A stretch of DNA of 52,090 nucleotides, taken from contig SXND01000089.1 of the NCBI GenBank assembly GCA_005777235.1, positions 1-52,090 of the forward strand, read 5' to 3'. How positions within the stretch are numbered: position 1 is the stretch's first letter; every line of letters begins with the position of its first letter. Position numbers and translations under genes: made by a program. Shown here piece by piece: positions 39,751 through 49,585 of the stretch. The notes below the pieces were generated by a model, which was given only the letters and a program-made list of their open reading frames with translations, made no database searches and was not told the origin of the DNA. This DNA comes from Pseudomonadota bacterium (GTDB lineage: Bacteria; Tectomicrobia; Entotheonellia; Entotheonellales; Entotheonellaceae).

Positions 39751-40704
39751 TTAACTCTGCGCCGGGTCATCGGTCTGTTGGATGGCACTCAGTTGCCAGG
39801 CGTTGGGACCGCACGGACGCGTAAAGGTCCAGTACTCCTCAAATTTCACCGGGGTCGTGCGGCTACCGGCGTACACCTGGGTGCCGCTGACATCAACGGT
39901 GTAGTCCAGCAACGAAGCGAGGATGTGTACGGTGACAAAGTCAAAACCGGTCTCTTGCCAGGCTTCTGTCACCTGCATTGAGCGTACGGAGATGTTCTCC
40001 AAGCGATTGATCCGCCCGGCGTCCCGCAGTTGCTCGCACCCCTTCCGCATCGTTTCATACATTTCCGGGTTCAACACGTTACGGGCACTGGCCATATCAC
40101 AGGCCGTCCAGGCAGTCTGGACAATGAAAAAGGTATCAGACGCGGTCTCGACAAAACGTTCAGGATCAAACGCCGCATCCATTTGCTGAATATGTCGCAG
40201 ACCACGGGCCAGGTCATGCTCTGCGCCGGCCATGCTGACCATCGCCGGCCCCGAAGACATTTCTTCCCCCTGTCGCGTCGTAGAATTGTATGGGTTGGTT
40301 GGCGTTGTGTGTTGGCGGCGGCGCATGTAGACGAACGCCACATACAGTATGGCGCCAATAATCAGTATCTCTACAAAACCTATACCGCCAAACATCCCGC
40401 CCCCCAGGCCGCCGAAGAGTAAACTCCCAATGGCCCCGCCGATTAGCAGCCCGGTGAGCCCACCCATCATGCCACTCATCCAACCCGAACGCTGCGGCAT
40501 CGGTGGTTGGGCAACGGCTTGCGCTCCAGCCTGCGGCGCGGCGGTAGACGGCGTAGAGGCACGCTCTGCTGGTGGCGAGGCGCTGTGCGAGCCTCGGCTC
40601 CCAGACGACTTGCCCCCACCGGCCCGCGCCCACAAATCATCGGTCCAAGCGCTGATGACCAGGAAGAGCATCAGCGTGCTACTTATGGCTACGAGACGTT
40701 TCAT
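39751..40704 (-). CDS. Tim44-like membrane protein
   Basis: 317 residues. An N-terminal signal or anchor (LVAISSTLMLFLVISAW) is followed by a low-complexity segment rich in Ser/Ala/Pro/Gln. Next comes a glycine-rich membrane region (MMGGLTGLLIGGAIGSLLFG, then GFVEILIIGAILYVAFVYM), and then a C-terminal Tim44/MbA-type domain (HLARGLRHIQ-like helix to W-x-L-S-A-I). The arrangement is that of bacterial Tim44-like proteins of unknown function, possibly linked to membrane quality control. The C-terminal F-E-E-Y-W-T-F-T-R is a family signature. Confidence 0.85.
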   Translation of the reverse strand: MKRLVAISSTLMLFLVISAWTDDLWARAGGGKSSGSRGSHSASPPAERASTPSTAAPQAGAQAVAQPPMPQRSGWMSGMMGGLTGLLIGGAIGSLLFGGLGGGMFGGIGFVEILIIGAILYVAFVYMRRRQHTTPTNPYNSTTRQGEEMSSGPAMVSMAGAEHDLARGLRHIQQMDAAFDPERFVETASDTFFIVQTAWTACDMASARNVLNPEMYETMRKGCEQLRDAGRINRLENISVRSMQVTEAWQETGFDFVTVHILASLLDYTVDVSGTQVYAGSRTTPVKFEEYWTFTRPCGPNAWQLSAIQQTDDPAQS

Positions 40705-41232
40705 GACTCATTCCTCTTGCGTGTAAATTTCTAGGGCAGGAGTCGGGCCTGAGCCCGACAAAGGTAGCGATACACGATGAACGCCATGGCTATCTTTTGA
40801 GAAGTGTACTAGTGATGGGGACGACGCCACAAATAGAAAATTTCTCCTCCATACCTCGGAAAAGCGGGGAGTGTGCACGAGGCCCGAGCATCCACAGACC
40901 ATCCCAGGCAGCCTGATGGGGCACCTGTGGAGGGTCGGCGCTCCGCCGGTGTGGGCTCACCGCATCTTCCAGCTCTCTCACTGGGCAGCGTCACCCTCCA
41001 GCCCTCCTGACGCTATAAGTGCGCCAGGGGCTCCGGTGTCCGCAGGCACGCCTGTAGCTGGACGGTGAGCCCGTCACAAGGCGCCACGGCCTCGTGCGAG
41101 GAGACGGACACCGCTGGAGGAGGCGCCATGCCCTGCAGACAAGCGGTATCCCGCGACGTCTAACCACCCAGAGATCCAGGCGCGAGGCACTGACGCCACA
41201 GTCGGTCCGCGTGACCACGCGCCGTCGAGCAC
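40705..41232. other. intergenic stretch with decayed sequence, no gene seen
   Basis: About 530 bp. A perfect hairpin GTCGGGC-CTGA-GCCCGAC (40742-40759) lies just upstream of the Tim44-like gene. The rest contains only arginine-rich spurious frames and may be the decayed 5' part of the luciferase-like pseudogene that follows. Confidence 0.4.
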
Positions 41233-41601
41233 TTATTACGACCTCCCACTGGTACGCTCGTTCCCGCACCTGGTGCAAACAGCCCGCACCCGCCGATCTT
41301 CCTGGGGGGCACCGCGCCACAAGTCTTTCGGCGTATCGTGGCCTATGGCAACGGCTGGATGCCGACGCGCAGCACCCCGGAGCTGATCCAGCACGGACGC
41401 GCGGTGCTGAGTGAGTTAGCCACAGAAGCGGGGCGTGACCCGCAGTCGATCACGGTCCTGGCCTATTTGGCGCCAACGGATCGCACCATCCTGGCGGAGC
41501 TGGTGGACGCTGGAGCGAACGGCGCCGTGGTGCGGCTGGATGGTGCGTCGGAAGCTGAGGCCCTGCGTGGGCTGGAACAGATCGCGCAGCGGGTGCTATA
41601 A
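41233..41601 (+). pseudogene. luciferase-like monooxygenase, C-terminal remnant
   Basis: From about 41282 the frame reads SPHPPIFLGGTAPQVFRRIV then AYGNGWMPTRSTPELIQHGR, and ends GLEQIAQRVL with a TAA at 41599-41601. P-P-I-F-L-G-G and the x-x-Y-G-N-G-W-M-P pattern are typical of the C-terminal part of LLM-class F420- or FMN-dependent oxidoreductases. Just upstream a different frame gives YYDLPLVRSFPHLVQT, which would fit the preceding strand, so a frameshift is present, and the first two-thirds of the gene is not recognisable. No start codon or ribosome-binding site is suitable. Not functional. Confidence 0.6.
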
Positions 41602-42132
41602 CGCGGGCTGCGGCACAGCCCGGCACAGGCACGCAGTACCATCACGATCTATGCATCCCTCCGTGTCCCCCCACCGTGCGCGGCCTACACGCCCCATGCT
41701 ACCGGATCCCCCTCCCCAGACGCGGCAGTGGGGAGCCGGCCCGCGACCCTGCAGACAGGCGGCTCACCAGTGTGCCTCGTGGCGGGGGGGCCGACGCGGT
41801 TGGAGCGCAGCGTGGCAGACCTCCAGGGATGGGATGTCGCGGACCCTTCGTCAAACGCTCCCAAAAAATGTGGCGTGTGTTGCGCCCCTCAAACAACAAA
41901 CTCCATACACAATAGCAGGACTCGTTATTTTCAGTTGGTGCGTTAGGCATTATCGAAGGAGGTTCTCCCGGCCCAGGGTCGTTGCAGACCCAAGCCCCTG
42001 GCGCAACGTCATAGCTCGCTCATGCTGATTGCGCCTGTACACCGTTCGCCTGTGTCTGTGAGACGACTCCATCTGCCTTGGAGCACGATGTAAGGTTGTG
42101 GGACATAACCTACGGATACAAGGAAGACCATC
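41602..42132. other. intergenic stretch upstream of the transporter block
   Basis: About 530 bp without a convincing gene or RNA. The region just before the next gene (42060-42130) is the likely place for its promoter but no clear -35/-10 pair stands out. Confidence 0.35.
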
Positions 42133-43725
42133 ATGGGTAGACACACAGCGATAGCTGATCTCAGCCGGAGAACCTTTCTGAGCACGACGAGCGCCGCTCT
42201 GGTAGGGGCGGCTCTGGGCGGGCTGGCGCCGCAGAGTGAGGCCGCCAAACGGCATCCGCAGCGCGGCGGGGTGCTCGCCTTTGCGACGCGCAATGAGCCC
42301 GGCGGCCTCGATTCCCATCGCCAGAACCAAAACCACGCTTCGAATGCCACGGCCCTGCTGTACACTGGTTTGACCGATATTGACCGGCAGGGCAACATCA
42401 TCCCGGGGATCGCCGAGAGCTGGGAGCCCAGCAAAGATCTCATGGCCTGGGTTTTCCGCCTGCGCAAGGGCGTGCTGTTTCACAACGGTCGCGAGGTCGA
42501 TGCCCAAGCGGTGAAGCTCAACCTCGATCGCATCAAAGACCCCGCCATTGGCTCCGATTGGCACCGCGGTGCTATCGACACCATTAAGAGCGTCGAGGTG
42601 GTCGACAAGTACACGGTACGCATTCACTCGCACGTGCCGGACGTCACCGTGCCGTCCAGCGTCATGCACTACCCCACCAACCTGCAAGCTCCGGACAACT
42701 TTGACAAGGCTGCTGAGTATCCCATTGGCACCGGACCGTTCAAGTTTGTGTCCTGGACACGCTGGAATGAGACCCGCCTGGTGCGCTTTGAAAATTACTG
42801 GGAAACCGATGCCGAGGGCAACAATCTGCCCTACCTGGACGAAATCATTGCCAAACCCAAGAAAGAGGACTCGGTGCGGCTGACCGCCCTGCGTACCGGC
42901 CAGGTGCAGCTCATTGATTCCATGGCCTATGCCGATGTACAGCGCTTCAAGGAGGGCGCCGGCGACACGTACACCTTGTGGCCGACGCATGCCGGCGGCT
43001 TTTTTGTGGCGTTTAATTTCCGCCGCGGACCGTTTCAGGACAAGCGCCTGCGCACGGCGGCGGCGCACGCTATCGATCGCCAGGCCATTCATCAGTCCGT
43101 CCATTACGGTCAAGGCGAGATGCTCGACCAGCCCTTTCCGTCGGGACACCCCTGGCACCTCGAGAGCCGCGGCCTGGAGTACGATCCCGACAAAGCCAAA
43201 AGCCTGCTCAAAGCGGCGCGCGCCGTGGGCACGGAGATTAAGATCGTCTGCAACTCGACCGTCACGGCCTACCGCGAGACCATGCAAGTGCTCCAGGCCC
43301 AGTGGGAGAGCATCGGTTTCAAAGTGGCGGTCCAGCCCCTGGATACGGTGCCCTTTACCCAGGCCCGTAAGCAGGGTGACTTTGACGGTTTGATCAATGG
43401 CCACACCTATCGCTTTGACCCGGATGATTTCTTTGGGCGCAACCTGCACTCCAAGAGCGAGTACACGCAGGTGCTGTCCGGGTGGGAGAATGCCCGCGTG
43501 GATCAGTTACTGGAAGAAGCCAAACGCATCACCGACCAGGCGAAGCGCAAGGAACTGTACACCGAGGTCTGGAACATCGTGAACGTTGAGCTGCCGCAGT
43601 TCCATCTGCATGAGACCACTATCACCATGGCGACCACCAAGGCGGTGAAGAGCTATCAGCCGGCGGCGATGGGCGCGTACGCCTACAAAGACGGTGGCAT
43701 GCGTGTCGCCTATATGCAAACGTGA
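42133..43725 (+). CDS. family 5 ABC solute-binding protein, copy 1 (Tat-exported)
   Basis: 530 residues. The N-terminus has a Tat signal: S-R-R-T-F-L-S at about 12-18, then hydrophobic TSAALVGAALGGL. The mature part shows SBP_bac_5 features: LYTGLTDIDRQGNIIPGIAE, WVFRLRKGVLFHNGREVDA, GTGPFKFVSW and LRTAAAHAIDRQAI. This family binds peptides, nickel, glutathione or opines; the ligand here is unknown. AAGGAAGACCATC precedes the ATG. It is the first of three paralogues before a DppBCDF-like transporter. The copies are similar along their whole length, so they arose by tandem duplication. A dead transposase separates it from copy 2. Confidence 0.9.
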   Translation: MGRHTAIADLSRRTFLSTTSAALVGAALGGLAPQSEAAKRHPQRGGVLAFATRNEPGGLDSHRQNQNHASNATALLYTGLTDIDRQGNIIPGIAESWEPSKDLMAWVFRLRKGVLFHNGREVDAQAVKLNLDRIKDPAIGSDWHRGAIDTIKSVEVVDKYTVRIHSHVPDVTVPSSVMHYPTNLQAPDNFDKAAEYPIGTGPFKFVSWTRWNETRLVRFENYWETDAEGNNLPYLDEIIAKPKKEDSVRLTALRTGQVQLIDSMAYADVQRFKEGAGDTYTLWPTHAGGFFVAFNFRRGPFQDKRLRTAAAHAIDRQAIHQSVHYGQGEMLDQPFPSGHPWHLESRGLEYDPDKAKSLLKAARAVGTEIKIVCNSTVTAYRETMQVLQAQWESIGFKVAVQPLDTVPFTQARKQGDFDGLINGHTYRFDPDDFFGRNLHSKSEYTQVLSGWENARVDQLLEEAKRITDQAKRKELYTEVWNIVNVELPQFHLHETTITMATTKAVKSYQPAAMGAYAYKDGGMRVAYMQT

Positions 43726-43810
43726 CGCACAGCGCGAGACGGTACGCCTGTGAGCGCGGTCAACATGTCCGTCCTCCCAGGCGCACCGTCTCTGAAGAAG
43801 GCACGACACC

Positions 43811-44461
43811 TTACCATTGGTGGAGGGCAAGCGTTCCTATGTGTTTACGTTGGCCGATGGACGGCAGGTCAAGGGACAAGACCTTCTGGACAGGGTCATT
43901 CAGTTGTCCACGTGGGGCAAGCAACGGACGTAGTGTGCCTGGGAGCGCAGGCGTCCCGCCCGCTCCAGAAGCAGGAGAGACGCCTGCGCTTCCAGGCACA
44001 GGCCAAGCCAAAACCGACAACTGAATGGCCCCGCCTCCTGGAGCCCTCGGGGTGGTGCTCGGGTGATCACCCCTGGGAGGCGCGGGTCCGCTGTGCACGC
44101 GTGACAGCGACGAGTCCAACCTATGGACCGGTGACCGTGGTGATCATCGACGAACCAGGACAGGGCCGCTGCTATTGGTTGTGCCTGTCGACCGCACTGA
44201 CCGCACCGCAGCTGCTCCGTCGGTTGCGCCGTCGTCAGTAGAGCGCATTTTGTTTGCGCACGCTGAAGCATCTGTTGGCCACTGAGGCCTGTAAGGTGCA
44301 CAGCGAAGATGCCTACGCTGGGCACGTGGTCTTGCCTGATGGGCAGCTTGGTGTTATTCGACACCACACTGGTGCTCTGCAAAGGACGGATGACCATGGA
44401 GGAGATAGTGTGTAGTCTCAAGCACTACTGGCGCTTCGTGGATGCTGAAGTGTTGGAATGA
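43811..44461 (+). pseudogene. decayed DDE transposase with a repeat inserted
   Basis: Three pieces of one protein are visible. The first reads LPLVEGKRSYVFTLADGRQV to a TAG at 43928-43930. After the palindrome at 43934-44000, a second reads VVIIDEPGQGRCYWLCLSTA then APQLLRRLRRRQ, a TAG, and FCLRTLKHLLATEACKVHSE. A third, in another frame, reads LMGSLVLFDTTLVLCKGRMT then KHYWRFVDAEVLE and TGA at 44459-44461. This looks like the C-terminal half of an IS4-group type transposase. At least two stops and one frameshift make it dead. Family naming is uncertain. Confidence 0.6.
43934..44000. repeat. REP-like palindrome inside the dead transposase
   Basis: Arms TGTGCCTGGGAGCGCAGGCG and CGCCTGCGCTTCCAGGCACA pair over about 21 bp with one mismatch. 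The CTGGGAGCGC...GCGCTCCCAG core recurs at 46273-46329 and, in part, at 31002-31060. Confidence 0.8.
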
Positions 44462-44667
44462 TAAGGACTTTCATGGGGTACAGAACAGAATGCCGCATGA
44501 ATACACGCTGTGATCACAGAACGGAAAAGTGAATTTTCTACACTGGACATCACGCTGACTCTCTGCTGCAGACTGCATTGACATACGACCCGACTGTGTT
44601 TGCACGACTGCCTGGAGAACCATAGAGGTAAGGATTACTCACCTTCGCGTTCTTGAGGAAAACTAGC

Positions 44668-46260
44668 ATGGACAGACACACGGCTACCCGCGACATCAGG
44701 CGAAGAACCTTTCTGAGCACGACGAGCGCCGCTCTGGTCGGGGCCGCGCTGGGGGGGCTCACGCCCCAGAGTGAGGCCGCCAAACGGCATCCGCAGCGTG
44801 GTGGGGTCCTGCACTTTGCCACCTCGGTTGATGTGCCTGGGCTCGACTCGCACCGTTATGGCCAGGTTCCCAGTATCATGCCGACCGCGGCAATGTACAC
44901 CGGCCTGACCGATATTGATCAGCAGGGTAACATTGTGCCGGGGATTGCCGAGAGCTGGGAGCCCAACAAAGACCTCACAGCCTGGGTTTTCCGACTGCGT
45001 AAAGGCGTGCTGTTTCACAACGGCCGTGAGGTCGACGCCGAGGCGGTCAAACTCAACTTTGAGCGCATGAAAAACCCTGCCATTGCCCATGGCTATCTGC
45101 AGGGCGCCATCGACACCATGGCCAGCGTCGATATCCTGGATAAATACACCGTACGGTTTCACACGCAGGTACCGGACATCACCCTACCCTCCAGCGTCAT
45201 GCATTACCCGGCGAATCTGCAGGCACCGGACAACTTCGACAAGGCGAACGAACATCCTGTCGGGACTGGCCCCTTCAAATTTGTCTCCTGGACACGCAAT
45301 AGTGAAGCAAAAATGGTGCGTTTTGAAAACTATTGGGAGACCGATGCTGAGGGGCATGCCCTGCCCTATTTGCATGAGATTATTGGTAAACCCAAGAAAG
45401 AGGACTCGGTCCGCCTGACCGCTCTGCGTACGGGGCAGGCACAGTTGATCGATACCATGGCGTACGCCGACGTCGAACGCTTCCAGAAGAGTGCCAGTGA
45501 CCAGTACACGCTCTGGCCAGCGCATTGGGGTGGCGCGTTTGTGGTCTTCAACTGCCGCCGCGGGGTCTTCCAAGATAAGCGCCTGCGCACTGCCGCGGCG
45601 CACGCCATTGACCGCAACGCCATCCATCAGTCAGTGTTTTACGGGCAGGGAGCCATACTCGACCAGCCCTTTCCTCCTGGGGACCCCTGGCACCTGGAAA
45701 GCCGTAGCCTGGAGTACGATCCAGACAAAGCGAAAGCCGTGCTCCAGGCGGCGCGAGCCGTGGGCACCGAGGTCAAAATTGTCTGTAACGCCAGCTACAC
45801 CTGGATGCGTGAGTCAGCGCAAGTGGTCCAGGAGATGTGGAACAGAGTCGGTTTCAAAGCAGTGATGGAGTTTCTTGACCCTGTGCTGTACCTCCATGCC
45901 CGTAAGGAGGGCAATTTTGACGCCCTGAGCGCTGGCCACACCTTCCGCTACGACCCGGATGACTTTTACGGGCGTAACCTGCACTCCCAGAGCGACTACA
46001 CGAAGGTGCTGTCTGGTTGGCAGAATGCGCCCTGTGATCGCTTGCTGGAAGAAGCCAAACGGACTCTCGATCCGGCGCAGCGCAAGGCGATGTACACCGA
46101 GGTATTGAAAATCGTCAATGACGAATTACCCCAGTTCCACCTGCATGAAGTGACCACCATTTCGGCGGGGTCCAGGGCCCTGCGTGGCTATCAGCCAGCC
46201 AGAATTGGTGCGTTCACCTACCAGGGTGGTGGCATTCGCACGGCGTATATGCAGGCGTGA
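44668..46260 (+). CDS. family 5 ABC solute-binding protein, copy 2 (Tat-exported)
   Basis: The start is ATG 44668 (MDRHTATRDIRRRTFL), after GAGGAAAACTAGC; 530 residues, the same length as copy 1. The Tat motif is R-R-R-T-F-L followed by an identical TTSAALVGAALGGL. The mature sequence differs most near ligand-binding segments (VDVPGLDSHRYGQVPSIMPT and PDDFYGRNLHSQSDYT). It is probably periplasmic, folded before export and delivering ligand to the downstream permeases. The upstream 200 bp after the dead transposase should hold its promoter. Confidence 0.9.
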   Translation: MDRHTATRDIRRRTFLSTTSAALVGAALGGLTPQSEAAKRHPQRGGVLHFATSVDVPGLDSHRYGQVPSIMPTAAMYTGLTDIDQQGNIVPGIAESWEPNKDLTAWVFRLRKGVLFHNGREVDAEAVKLNFERMKNPAIAHGYLQGAIDTMASVDILDKYTVRFHTQVPDITLPSSVMHYPANLQAPDNFDKANEHPVGTGPFKFVSWTRNSEAKMVRFENYWETDAEGHALPYLHEIIGKPKKEDSVRLTALRTGQAQLIDTMAYADVERFQKSASDQYTLWPAHWGGAFVVFNCRRGVFQDKRLRTAAAHAIDRNAIHQSVFYGQGAILDQPFPPGDPWHLESRSLEYDPDKAKAVLQAARAVGTEVKIVCNASYTWMRESAQVVQEMWNRVGFKAVMEFLDPVLYLHARKEGNFDALSAGHTFRYDPDDFYGRNLHSQSDYTKVLSGWQNAPCDRLLEEAKRTLDPAQRKAMYTEVLKIVNDELPQFHLHEVTTISAGSRALRGYQPARIGAFTYQGGGIRTAYMQA

Positions 46261-46272
46261 GGCACAGGATGT

Positions 46273-46329
46273 CTGGGAGCGCGGGTGTCTCGCCCGCATC
46301 CGGAGCAGGCGAGACGCCCGCGCTCCCAG
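46273..46329. repeat. REP-like palindrome after solute-binding copy 2
   Basis: CTGGGAGCGCGGGTGTCTCG pairs with CGAGACGCCCGCGCTCCCAG with one mismatch around a 17-nt centre. It begins 13 bp after the stop codon and could terminate transcription. Confidence 0.8.
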
Positions 46330-46344
46330 GGGAGGGCAAGCCAA

Positions 46345-46573
46345 TAGACATTATCGGGCATAAGAAACCGTGATGCTTGCCGACACTCCTCCCCCCAGCG
46401 GGGGGAGGTTGGGAGGAGGGCACAGGGCGGCCAGGAGTTCCCCGTCTCCTCACCCCCCGTCGTGTCCCCCATCCTGCCTCCCCCCGCTGGGGGGAGGTTC
46501 CAGATCCCAGGAGGGGGCAGCGTGGCCGAGGAAGCTCCTGCATGAGCCCATCTTCTATTCCCGATAATGTCTA
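46345..46573. repeat. 229-bp inverted-repeat element with nested palindromes
   Basis: Perfect 14-bp ends TAGACATTATCGGG (46345-46358) and CCCGATAATGTCTA (46560-46573). Inside are CTCCCCCCAGCGGGGGGAG near 46388 and a second copy, CTCCCCCCGCTGGGGGGAG near 46479, which face each other. It has no coding capacity and looks like a MITE. Nothing else was recognised between 46574 and 46847. Confidence 0.7.
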
Positions 46574-46847
46574 ATAACCAAAAACTGCATGACCATGGCC
46601 AGAGGTGGAACAGACTTGACAAGCGCCGCTATCTCTCGTAGAACATGCGAACTTTATACAGGTAGTATCCGTTGCTCTGAGAGCTCACTCTGCTTCGACG
46701 GCGCGACCGACCGCTCTCTTCTGTGTTACTACCTGTTCTACACTTGACCTTGCTTGCCTGCAAGCGAGGTGTGCTGCCCTGGACATGTCCGTGTTCCGGT
46801 GGGCAGCGCCTGGTGCACACGATAGTTATGACGTTCGAGGAGAGCCG

Positions 46848-48446
46848 ATGATGGACTACGACCAACCGACAGCTGCACTTAGCCGCAGGACGTTCCTGGG
46901 CACCACCAGCGCCGCACTCCTCGGGACCGCCATGGGTGGTCTCGTCTCCCAGAGTGAGGCAGCCCAACAGCATCCCAAGCGCGGCGGCGTGCTGCAGTTT
47001 GGCACACGTCTCGATGCGGACGGCCTCGACTCCAATCGGCATCAGCAGTATCACGTCTCCCATCCCCTGGCGGCCATGTACACCGGCCTGACCGACATTG
47101 ATCAGAAGGGCAATATTGTCCCAGGCATTGCCGAGAGCTGGGAGCCCAACAAAGAGCTGACCTCCTGGGTGTTTCGTCTGCGCAAGGGGGTTTTGTTCCA
47201 CCATGGCCGGGAAGTCGATGCCGAGGCCGTAAAGCTCAACATCCTGCGTATCAAAGACCCTGCTATCGGCTACTCGCAGGCCCGCGGTGCCTTGGAAAGC
47301 ATCGCCACGGTGGATGCCATGGACAAATATACCGTGCGCTTCAATTTGACGACCCCTGACGTCACCCTGCCCTCCAATCTCATGCACTATCCGATCAACC
47401 TGCAAGCGCCCGACAACTTCGACAAGGCGTCTGAACACCCTATTGGCACCGGCCCGTTCAAATTTGTCTCCTGGACGCGCTTTAATGAGACCAAGCTGGT
47501 GCGCTTTGAAAACTATTGGGAAACCGATGCCGAAGGCAACAATCTGCCCTATCTGCACGAGATCATCGGCAAGCCCAAGCGCGAGGACTCGGTGCGCCTG
47601 ACAGCCTTGCGCACCGGGCAGATCAACCTGATTGAGAATATGGCCTTTGCCGACGTGGAGCGTTTTCAGAAGGAGTTCAGCGCCCAGTATAACGCCTGGC
47701 ATATGCACCACGGGGGCGTCTTTGTGGTGTTCAATTTTCGTCAGGGGCCGTTCCAGGACAAAACCATACGCATGGCGGCGGCCCACGCCATCGACCGCCA
47801 GGCCATCCACCATTCGGTGTTCTATAAGCATGGGGTTATGCTCGATCAAGTCTACCCCCCAGGCAACCCCTGGCATCTGGAGGGGATTCGCAGCCTAGAA
47901 TACGACCCGGACAAAGCGAAAAGTTTGCTCAAGCAAGCCAAAGCCGTCGGCACGGCCATTGAGCTGATCTGTTTCTCTAACCTGGCCTACAACCGTGAGA
48001 GTGCCCAAATTGTCCAGGAGATGTGGAACAGCGTCGGTTTCAAGGTCAACGTCAAACCCCTCGAACGCGTGCCGCTGCTTGAAGCACAGCAAAAGGGCGA
48101 TTTCCACGGCATGATTCAGGGCAACGCCTACCGTTTCGACCCTGATGGCCTGTTTGCGCGCAACCTGCATTCCAAGAGCGAGTATGCCCAGAGCCTGTCC
48201 GGGTGGAAGAACGAGCGCTACGACGCGCTGGTGGAAGAAGCCAAACGCACCCTCGACCAGACCAAACGCAAGGCGCTGTACACCGAGGCCTGGAACCTCG
48301 TGAATGTCGAGCTGCCGCATTTCCACCTGCACGATCTGCCCATGACTTCCGCCGCGGCGAAGACGGTCAAGGGCTACCAGCCGTGCCAGGTTGGCCCGTT
48401 TACCTACAGTGGGGGGGGGATTCGCACCGCGTATATCGAGGCGTGA
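46848..48446 (+). CDS. family 5 ABC solute-binding protein, copy 3 (Tat-exported)
   Basis: The start is ATG 46848 or 46851 (MMDYDQPTAALSRRTFLG) after GAGGAGAG; about 532 residues. The Tat signal S-R-R-T-F-L-G precedes TTSAALLGTAMGGL. It shares the family core with copies 1 and 2 (YTGLTDIDQKGNIVPGIAE, GTGPFKFVSWTRFNETKLV) but is more diverged, with PEGNPWHLEGIRSLEYD-like insertion of one residue and Q-Q-H-P-K-R at the mature start. It is the copy closest to the permease gene (163 bp), so probably the one translated with the transporter. Confidence 0.9.
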   Translation: MMDYDQPTAALSRRTFLGTTSAALLGTAMGGLVSQSEAAQQHPKRGGVLQFGTRLDADGLDSNRHQQYHVSHPLAAMYTGLTDIDQKGNIVPGIAESWEPNKELTSWVFRLRKGVLFHHGREVDAEAVKLNILRIKDPAIGYSQARGALESIATVDAMDKYTVRFNLTTPDVTLPSNLMHYPINLQAPDNFDKASEHPIGTGPFKFVSWTRFNETKLVRFENYWETDAEGNNLPYLHEIIGKPKREDSVRLTALRTGQINLIENMAFADVERFQKEFSAQYNAWHMHHGGVFVVFNFRQGPFQDKTIRMAAAHAIDRQAIHHSVFYKHGVMLDQVYPPGNPWHLEGIRSLEYDPDKAKSLLKQAKAVGTAIELICFSNLAYNRESAQIVQEMWNSVGFKVNVKPLERVPLLEAQQKGDFHGMIQGNAYRFDPDGLFARNLHSKSEYAQSLSGWKNERYDALVEEAKRTLDQTKRKALYTEAWNLVNVELPHFHLHDLPMTSAAAKTVKGYQPCQVGPFTYSGGGIRTAYIEA

Positions 48447-48609
48447 TGGCACGCCGACGAGATGTCTGTTGCATCAATGCACTGCCAGTGTCATCAGGAG
48501 TCAGGCTTCAGCACGACCTACAAGGAACAGTGTAGATTGGTCTTCAGTCCGACAAGGCACTGGCGCCTGACTGACGCAATAGCCCTGCTTGCAAAGAAAG
48601 GACACAGAC

Positions 48610-49563
48610 ATGCTGAAGTACACCTGCTATCGTTTGTTACATCTGATCCCAGTGTTACTCCTGCTGTCGATCTTTGTCTTTGGTATCGTCCATGCCCTGC
48701 CCGGCGATGCCATTGATGCGATGGTGCCCCCCGATGCGGCGGGCAATCCGGCGACGCGGGCGGCGTTGGAAAAGGAGCTGGGCTTAGACAAGCCGATCTA
48801 CGTGCAATACGCGCTGTGGCTGGGGAGAATTGTGTTGCACGGCGATTTTGGCAAATCGATCACCACCCGGCGCTCGATTGGCATCGAAGTGTTTAAGCGT
48901 CTCCCGGCCACCATCTACCTGGCCGTCACCGCGGTCACGGTGTCGCTGTGCATTGCCATCCCTCTTGGCACCATTGCCGCGGTCAAGCGCCGCACGCCGG
49001 TGGATTACACGGCAACCGCTACGTCGCTCATCGGGGTGTCCATCCCGGAATTCTGGTTTGCCATCCTGTGCGTCTTGTTTTTCGCCCTCTACTTAGGCTG
49101 GTTGCCAGCCTCCGAGTACCACAGTCCGTTTGAGAATTTCCGGCTCAGCCTCCTGCATCTCATCCTGCCCGCCAGCGCCCTCGGGCTACGCCTGGCGGCC
49201 ATTACCACACGCCTGACCCGCTCCGCCATGCTCGATGAAGTCCGCAAGGAGTATGTCGATACGGCGCGCGCCCTCGGCCACTCCGAGCGTCGGGTGATCT
49301 ACAAGTACACGCTGCGCAACGCCCTGATTCCCACCATTACCGTCGCTGGTCTGCAGTTTGCTCGTTTGTTGGGCGGTACGGTGGTGATCGAGTCGATTTT
49401 TTCCTGGCCCGGTATTGGCCTGACGCTATATGAGGCCATCCTGGGTCGGGATTATCCCATGGTCCAGGCCTCGGTGTTGATCCTGGCTACAGCCTTTGTG
49501 CTGATGAATCTGCTGGTCGATCTCACCTATCGCCTCTTAAATCCACGCATTCGTCTCGCCTAG
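48610..49563 (+). CDS. ABC peptide-type permease, DppB-like
   Basis: The start is ATG 48610 (MLKYTCYRLLHLIPVLLLLS) after AAAGGACACAG; 317 residues with six membrane segments. DppB/OppB marks are the N-terminal helix, LGLDKPIYVQYALWLGRIV, GKSI and the EAA loop E-Y-V-D-T-A-R-A-L-G-H-S, which docks to the ATPases. It pairs with the DppC-like permease 23 bp downstream. The substrate would be that of the family 5 binding proteins upstream. Confidence 0.95.
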   Translation: MLKYTCYRLLHLIPVLLLLSIFVFGIVHALPGDAIDAMVPPDAAGNPATRAALEKELGLDKPIYVQYALWLGRIVLHGDFGKSITTRRSIGIEVFKRLPATIYLAVTAVTVSLCIAIPLGTIAAVKRRTPVDYTATATSLIGVSIPEFWFAILCVLFFALYLGWLPASEYHSPFENFRLSLLHLILPASALGLRLAAITTRLTRSAMLDEVRKEYVDTARALGHSERRVIYKYTLRNALIPTITVAGLQFARLLGGTVVIESIFSWPGIGLTLYEAILGRDYPMVQASVLILATAFVLMNLLVDLTYRLLNPRIRLA

Positions 49564-49585
49564 GGCGCGACTCAGGAGACCTGGC

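Noticed and set aside
41950..43449. Minus-strand open frame of 499 codons opposite solute-binding protein copy 1
   Set aside because: The plus-strand gene has a Tat signal and full family features; the antisense frame is a by-product of its codon use. Similar antisense frames lie opposite copies 2 and 3.
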